Of a stretch of DNA of 64,000 nucleotides, positions 56,841 to 64,000 are shown in pieces. A program made the translations under genes and the position numbers. The DNA is from Castanea sativa. Lineage: Eukaryota > Streptophyta > Magnoliopsida > Fagales > Fagaceae. Each line of letters opens with the position of its first letter. Position 1 is the stretch's first letter. The notes beneath the pieces were generated by a model. That model had not been told where the DNA came from. It did no database searches and saw only the letters and a program-made list of their open reading frames with translations. The DNA lies in NCBI RefSeq assembly GCF_040712315.1, contig NC_134015.1, positions 21,701,614-21,765,613 of the forward strand, given 5' to 3'.

Positions 56841-58723
56841 TGATGATATATGATATATACTATTTATGAGATTAAATAAAAAAAGGAATTTAAAAAATGG
56901 AAAACCCTCGTGATGGGCTCGAGCTCCAATGTACCCACCAAGCAAACAACAACAACTCCTACAGCTCAAGAAGATAAGATAGATTTTTTTTTTTTTTTTT
57001 TTTTTTACATTTTGATTTTGGTTTTAATAATCTGAATTATTAGAGATAGAAAATTAAAGTACTACATGAAAAGGAAGACGGGCTCTAATTGATGCTATGG
57101 AGTAAAAAAAGGACAGCTTTGAATTATTATTTTTTACTACTTTTTTGTTGCACATGATTTAGGGTTTCTGAGTTAATTACAGTTAAAATATTAGTTAATG
57201 AGAGAGGTGTTGAGTTTACTATAAAGTTGTGGCACTCTTAAGAGGAAAGTGAAAGATACATGACCCCTCATAATGGCATCCATTAATTATGTTTACTGAA
57301 AGCATCAGAGAGGCTGATTTTTAATTAACCAGTTGGTTGTGTCTGAGGCCAATTTCATTTATGTGATTTAATTAATTCACTCTTTTTTTTTTTTCTTGGG
57401 ACAATACAAATATTATCTGGATTTAAAGGGAAAAAAATTGTACGAAGACCTTCAATTGTAGATTATGTATATGGGAAATGAGTAGTTGTAGTTGGATACA
57501 TAGGTAAAATTCTAAGTTAGCATTAAAAATTTAAAACAAGATCATACTTTTTATTTCAAAGTTCAAACTAAGTTTGGATACATATTTTTTCACCCATATG
57601 TATTTTAAAAAAATACAAACATATAACCACGGTATATCTTACTACCTTAAAAGCACATATTACATCCAGGTGGGGCCTTTTATACTTTATACGCAAAAAC
57701 TCAAAACCCTCTTTGACTAAGAATTATAATAGAATATCTGAATTTGTAACTCAATAGTCAATAAGTTTGATAAGTCAGTAATCAGGAAAGAGTGTTTGAA
57801 TTGTAGACGTTTTTATAAGAACTCCAAAAAATACTATCTGATCTTAAATGCGTATTAATGGCTATATAAAAAATATCTTAAATGACATTTTCGCTTTAAT
57901 ATTATTGCTAACAAACTTATCTCTTTGTAAAAAAAAATTAATAATAATAATAAAAATAAAAACTAAACTTTCGGATTTATATTATGTGTATGGGACCAAT
58001 GTAAGCCCCAGCTTGAATTGATCATAAATGGGAATGCTTGCCTTTTCAATAATTGCAATAAATGGGTTCGTTACTTTGCTGTAATTTCTTTGCAACTAAT
58101 GAAAGTTAAGATGAACTTAGTATATTTGAATTTTGAAGCAAACCTAAAATGAAATGAAGTTTAGAACTCAACTCAACTAAACACATCCATACACTTTCCC
58201 CCAACTTTTTTTTTAGTTTGGTTAACGGGTATTTTTAGAAAATTTGTTAATTTTGCTAATAAACATATTAACATTTTAAAAATATTTTGATACCATTTTT
58301 TAGAAAATATAAAAAATTATTAATAAAAAACAGTTGCATTTTTTCTTTCTTATAAAAAATTTTAAAAGTATTTTCTAAATGAATGTCCTTAAGTCATTTG
58401 TTACTAATTGTTTTTTTAAACCAATGAAAATGATTGACTAATTTTAAGAGCAAGTACAAAGAATTCACATGTATAATAAAATAGAACAAGACTTAGGTAT
58501 AATATTTAGGTGATTTTCTTAAATTTTCTTTTTAAGATTTTGTCATGTGAATTTTTTCTCATGGGATGAAAGTGTATTTTTTATTTAAGTAACCATATAA
58601 CTGAATCTTAAGAAGAAAATTTAAGAAACAACACATAAAGTATTGTACTTAAATTTTATCCAACAAAATGAGCCTAGCACAAGATAATAATAATTGAAAA
58701 AAATGCAGTTTATTAAAAATAAC

Positions 58724-58771
<48 letters not shown>

Positions 58772-59466
58772 GATAGCAATTAAAACTTGTAAAATTAGTA
58801 TTAAATATATCGCTGTCCTAAACTAAGATAAATTCAAAGCATTTCATTAGATCTGACTTTGTATCGAGTGCTATTATTAGCCTATTTTAGGCACTCTTTT
58901 GAAGACTTTAATTATCATCTCATCAAAGTAATTAAAACTTGTATAAAATTAAAAACCCTGCGCAGCTGTTTTGGTAAAATGGGTTCCCACTTTCCAGTGA
59001 ATGGTGCACATCAAGCGCGTGCAAAAGAGCGTGGCAACTAGCATTAAATGTGAGGTCAGCGCTATACTCTACAACTACACAAAGGAAAGGAAGACACCAA
59101 TTTATCAAAACGGACCCGTCGTCACAGCCACATTTTTCGGCCTTGTAATCCTCACGAAGGCGATGCTGTGGTGTGGCGTAGCGTGGTGTGGTGTGTCCTT
59201 TTCAATTAATCCTTACCTAAAGCCATATGCAGATAAATAAAGAAAATACAAATAAATCCAAATTTGTTTTAGTAAACAAATAAATACAAATTGATATATA
59301 TCAAATAGAGGTATGGTATGATTCTATTCTCAAAGAAAAAATATATATATGGTATGATTCAAATGCTATTGTATATATGTCATAGTGTTATAGCTCAAAT
59401 TCATATCTTTTTAGTGTTTTCAACGGAAATGTACTACGTTCAATTTTCCTTCTCAATTATCGAATT

Positions 59467-59529
<63 letters not shown>

Positions 59530-59846
59530 TCATTTATTTACAAACTTATAATATTATAGAGCAATTTCAAGACTAAAAAATATATAATTTTAAATATTAA
59601 AAAAAACGTGTTAAAGTTTGATAAGAAGAACCTTATTTCTTTTCTTGTTATAAATATTTTTTTATTATTACCTATGAGTCACAATTGTAAATTTATTTAT
59701 TTTTCATAAATTGTATTTAATTTTATTATATATTATTTAAAAGTTTACATAATAATATAAATGTGAGAATTTGACTTGTTAGAGCAGGTCATTAAAAAAC
59801 ATAAAATAAATTTCTTCATCCTAAATACAATATATTATTAATAATT
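56841..59846. other. Gene-free stretch upstream of the DELLA gene
   Basis: AT-rich DNA with poly-T at 56982-57006, (TAA)n at 58721-58771 and (AT)n at 59469-59522. A GTGTGG/GCGTGG-rich patch is at 59168-59198. Part of this is probably the DELLA promoter. No ORF of interest. Confidence 0.5.
59469..59522. repeat. (AT)n microsatellite
   Basis: About 27 AT units uninterrupted. Such runs are unstable and good length markers, but also assembly risk points. Confidence 0.92.
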
Positions 59847-62800
59847 ATCTTTGAGAGTTTATTTATTTAATGTAAAGTAGTTTTTAACTTTTAATTTGAA
59901 CATCTTATGGGGTCATTTGGATGGTCTGCTTCATGTTTTAAGGCACAATGTAAACCCACAATTCTCAAGTTCCATCAATTACACTGCCGATTAATGGAGT
60001 TTTTAAACTATCTCCTAGTTATTAAAAAAAAAAAAAAAAAGATTAGTTAAACCAGAAACTTGGTATCACTTATTAATAAAAAATAAAAATAGCTTTTATA
60101 TGAGGTTTAAGAACTAATTGAAACATAAGAAAAGATTTTTACCAAAAAAAATTTTAAAAGTCCCCTAAAAAAATGACCAATAATACATACATAAAAAATA
60201 TTCAATAAATTGTTTTACAACTATTAAATTGATAATCTTTTATTAGTTCTCATTTGAACTGACTAGCAAGACAGTAATATAACTTTTTTAATATACTATT
60301 GACAATTTATTAAATCAGGTTGTGAAATTTTTATCAATTTTTTTAAATATAGACTTTCCTCAAAAGAAAATTGTCATATGTAAAACTATAACATTAAATT
60401 ATAATATATTAGTGAGTTTCAATTAGTTCAACTGATAAAATCTTTTATTGTTAAATAAGAAATTTGACGTTCGAACTTTGCTTATATCAAAAACCAATTG
60501 AAATTTTGACCTAACTATACAAAAGGACACAATAGATTGAAAATATATTGTAGTTAAAATATATATATATATATATAGACACTAGCCTCTGAGCACGTAC
60601 TCATGCGCATGCTCAAAGGCTTTTTTTTTTTTGGTAAACGTTAATAATTTTTTAGATTCATTATAATTTGAGATTACTATATTTTTCAATCAAAAAAAAA
60701 ATTAGAGGTGTAATGAAAGTTAAGACTTGATCAAAGTAAAAAATAAAAAATAAAAAAAAATTGAAATCGTGAGTTTAGTGATGGAAGGAATATGGGTAGT
60801 TGGAGCATTTCAAATACCTGAGAGTGGTCTTATTTTTTAAGTAATTTTTTTGCAAGGGTTAAATGACAATTTTACCAAATTATCCTTTAATTTTGTCTCC
60901 ACTTAAACCTAGGGGATATGTGGGTATTTTGGAATTAAAAAAATCAGGTCCCAATAGGGAAAACCCATTAAATAGTAGTATAGATATATTAAGACAATTT
61001 TAAAAGTTAGTTATGATTTCAAAAAATGTCAAAAATACTCTTAATTTCATTAGATAATCATTATTCCTAAAAAGAAATAGAGTTAAAATTGTAATACAAC
61101 AAAATTCAAAAACAAAAAAACTACTGGAGAAATTTTTTTTCCTAAAAATTAGCACGCACACTCTATTTAAATATATTTTATATATGTTTGATACATTTTT
61201 TTTCTTAAAAGTTAGAACACATTAAACCTAGCAGTTTACTCATTTTCAAAATTCAAAATTTTAATTTCTTAAAAATTGTTTCTCGTATAACCACACTAAC
61301 AACAATCAAATTCAAAATCTGATAAAAAAAAAAAGACAAATTCTTTGAGAGTTTATTTATTTAATGTAAAGTAGTTTATAACTTTTAAGTTGAATATCTT
61401 ATGGGGTCATCTGGGTGGTGTGCTTAATTTTTTGAGGCATGATGTAAACCCACAATTCTTAAGTTCCATCAATTACACTGCCAATTAATAGAGTTTTTAA
61501 ACTATCTCCTAGATAAATAATAAATAAAAAAAGATTAGTTAAACTAGAAACTTGGGTATTACTTATTGATAAAAAAAATAATAATAGCTTTTATATGAGG
61601 TTTAAAAACTAATTGAAACATAAGCAAAGTTTTTTATTAAAATTTTTTTTAACAGTCCCCTAAAAAAATGAGCAATAATACATACATAAAAAAATTTCAA
61701 TAAATTGTTTTGCAACTATTAAATTGATAATCTTTTATTAGTTCTCATTTGAATTGACTAACGAGACAATGATATAACTTTTTATATATACTATTGACAA
61801 TTTATTAACTCAGCGGGTTGTGAAGTTTTTATCAAAATTTTAAAATATTGACTTTCCTACAAAAAAAATTGTCATTTGTAAACCTATAACATTAAATTAT
61901 CATATATTAGTGAGTTTCAAGAAGTTCAACTAATAAAATTTTTTATTGTTAAATAAGAAATCTAACGTTTAAACTTTGCTTATACCAAAAACCAATTGAA
62001 ATTTTGACCTAACTATAAAGAAGGACACAATAGATTGAAAATATATTGTAATTAATGTGTATATATATATTAAGACAGTTTAGAAAGTTAGTTATGACTT
62101 CAAAAAATGTAAAAAATACTCCCAATTTATTTAGATAATCCTTATTCCTAAAAAAATAGAGTTAACATTGTAATACAACAAAATTCAAAAACAAAAAACT
62201 AATAACTAATAACTTTTTTTTCCTAAAAATTAGCACACACACTCTATTTAAATATATTTTACATATGTTTGATACTTTTTTTTTCCTAAAAATTAGTACA
62301 CACTATACCTAGCTGTTTACTCATTTTCAAAATTCAAAATTTTAATTTCTTAAAAACGTTTCTCATATAACCGCACTAACAATAGTCAAATTCAAAATCT
62401 AATTAAAAAAATAGACATTCTTTGAGAGTTTATTTTTTTAATGTAAAGTAGTTTTTAAATTTTAATTTGAATATCTTATGGGGTCATCTGGGTGGTGTGC
62501 CTAATGTTTTGAGGCATGATGTAAGCCCACAATTCTTAAGTACCATAAATTACACTGCCGATTAATAAAGTTTTTAAACTATCTCCTAGATAAAGAATAG
62601 ATTAGTTAAACCAGAACCTTCTCAAAAAAATAGTTAAACCAGAAACTTGGGTATCACTTGTTAATAAAAAATAATAATAAAAAGATTTTATACGAGGTTT
62701 AAAAACTAATTGAAACATAAGAAAAGTTTTTTATTAAAAAAAAATTAAAAGTCCCTTAAAAAAATGAGCAATAATACATGCATAAAAAATTTTCAATAAA

Positions 62801-63540
62801 ATTTTTTACAACTATTAAATTGATAATTTTTTACTAGTTCTCATTTGAATTGACTACAGAGACAGTGATATAACTATATATATATACTATTGACAATTTA
62901 TTAACTCAACGGTTGTGGAATTTTTATCAAATTTTTTAAATATAGACTTTCCTCAAAAGAAAATTGTCATTTGTAAAACTATAACATTAAATTATCATAT
63001 ATTAGTGAGTTTCAATTAGTTCAACTGATAAAATATTTTATTATTAAATAAGAAATCTAACGTTCAAACTTTGTTTATACCTAAAACTAATTGAAATTTT
63101 GACCTAACTATAAAGAACGACACAATAGATTGAAAATATATTGTAGTTAATATTAATATATATATATATATATATATTCAGATGGTTTAGAAAATTAGTT
63201 ATGATTTCAAAAAATGTAAAAAATACTCATAATTTAATTAGATAATTCTTATTCCTAAAAAATAAAAAAAATAAGGTCAAAATTGCAATTCAACAAAATT
63301 CAAAAACAAAAAACTACCAAGGAAACTTTTTTTCCTGAAAATTAGCCCACATACTCTATTTTAATATATTTTGCATATGTTTGATACTTTCTTTTTAAAA
63401 AATGAACACATATTAAACCCAACCATTTACTCATTTTCAAAACTCTAAATTTTAGCTTCTTAAAAATTGATTCACGTATAACCATACTAACAATAGGCAA
63501 ATTCAAAATCTTATATAACAAAATAGATAAATTCTCATTA
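59847..63540 (+). repeat. Three-unit tandem array, about 1.08-kb unit
   Basis: 'tttgagagtttattt' begins units at about 59847, 61343 and 62419; the second period is 1076 bp. The first is 1496 bp because a 402-bp Helitron (60582-60983) sits in it; without it the unit is 1094 bp. Each unit carries 'atcttatggggtcat', 'aactatctcctag', a SINE-like 'agttcaactgataaaat' and a (TA)n run. No coding content. Right after unit three lies a Helitron-like end (63592-63608). Confidence 0.9.
60582..60983 (-). mobile_element. Non-autonomous Helitron inserted in the tandem array
   Basis: On the minus strand it starts TCTATACTACTATTTAATGG after A and ends with a hairpin and CTAG before T. The hairpin arms are cctctgagca (60586-60595) and tgctcaaagg (60610-60619), matching at 9 of 10 positions. 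The equivalent sites in units two and three are empty, which fixes both borders. No helicase is encoded. Confidence 0.82.
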
Positions 63541-63750
63541 AAAATTACAACATTAAACTCAAAAAAAAAAATATCATTTCAGTTGCAATACGCGTGCGAT
63601 AAGACTAATACATATTCAGATATTAGATTAAATAAATATTTGGAGGTGATTTGGTGGCAAATAAGTGGCCTTTCTTTTTTATGCCATGGACACACGGAGA
63701 AACAGGCAAAAGACACAACTGAAAGTATGAAACAAGAGAAATTATACTGT
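63541..63750. other. Tail after the tandem array
   Basis: It contains 'tgcaatacgcgtgcgataagactaa' split over 63594-63608, which looks like a Helitron 3' end (CTAA before T), related to 25305-25332. It may mark the end of the element that carries the tandem units. Confidence 0.45.
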
Positions 63751-63752
63751 CT

Positions 63753-64000
63753 TTAGAGCATCCACATTAGTTGGTGGATAGTCATGTATAATACAAAAAT
63801 TCCTTAATTTTACACATTTTGAGCAAAAAATCTCCTACATCAGTGGAGCTAAAACTGTGTAAAATCTTGCAAAACCATCCACGAGCTACAGTAACCGTGT
63901 AAATATACACGGCTACTGTAGCTCGTTTATACAATATTTTATCATTTTCACGTTCGCTCCTTCTTTCTCTCTCTCTGATCCGTGCTCAACAAACTCAATT
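63753..64000. mobile_element. Candidate MITE with a strong hairpin, cut by the window edge
   Basis: It starts 'ttagagcatccacattagt', a common left end of plant Harbinger-type MITEs. Positions 63883-63924 form a 19-bp stem with one mismatch (gagctacagtaaccgtgta against tacacggctactgtagctc) and a 4-base loop. The right end is not seen before about 63950, and the sequence continues past the window. Confidence 0.55.

Overview
The window looks like nuclear DNA of a woody eudicot. It is AT-rich, gene-poor and full of LTR retrotransposons, MITEs, Helitrons and SINE-like repeats. The repeat families and protein sequences remind me of Fagaceae (oak, chestnut, beech), but that is recognition from memory, not a database match. 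I found two intact host genes and one clear host pseudogene. No rRNA, tRNA gene or CRISPR array was seen.

Region by region: 1-2160 is non-coding, with hAT-like MITEs and a reverse SINE. 2163-13574 is a complete Ty3/gypsy element of the Tat/Ogre type: two 749-bp LTRs, 5-bp target duplication AAGTC, degraded gag-pol with two RNase H domains, a 151-bp tandem repeat array, and a spliced gene on the opposite strand related to the 'putative gypsy type transposon' domain. 14011-15959 is a 1.95-kb solo LTR, and 49567-51483 is a second solo LTR of the same family. 17578-18178 is a two-exon DUF7054 gene (At4g22758-like) with an upstream ORF. 19.5-22.7 kb holds two tandem segmental duplications. 22.7-31.4 kb is nested DNA-transposon debris, including an ACCGGT-rich element. 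31.4-32.2 kb is a wall-associated-kinase-like ectodomain pseudogene. 32.6-49.5 kb is repeats: a nested DNA element, a 673-bp solo LTR, fold-back elements, a Mutator-type MITE, a 927-bp tandem duplication and a SINE with perfect 16-bp target duplications. 51805-52231 is a non-autonomous Helitron. 54688-56592 (minus strand) is an intact intronless DELLA gene, a repressor of gibberellin signalling. 59.8-63.6 kb is a three-unit, about 1.08-kb tandem array interrupted by a second Helitron.

The host genes do not form an operon or cluster; they are islands 36 kb apart. The most unusual material is inside the Tat element: the antisense spliced gene, and in-frame stop codons that are all TAG, which fits methylation-driven CAG to TAG decay.
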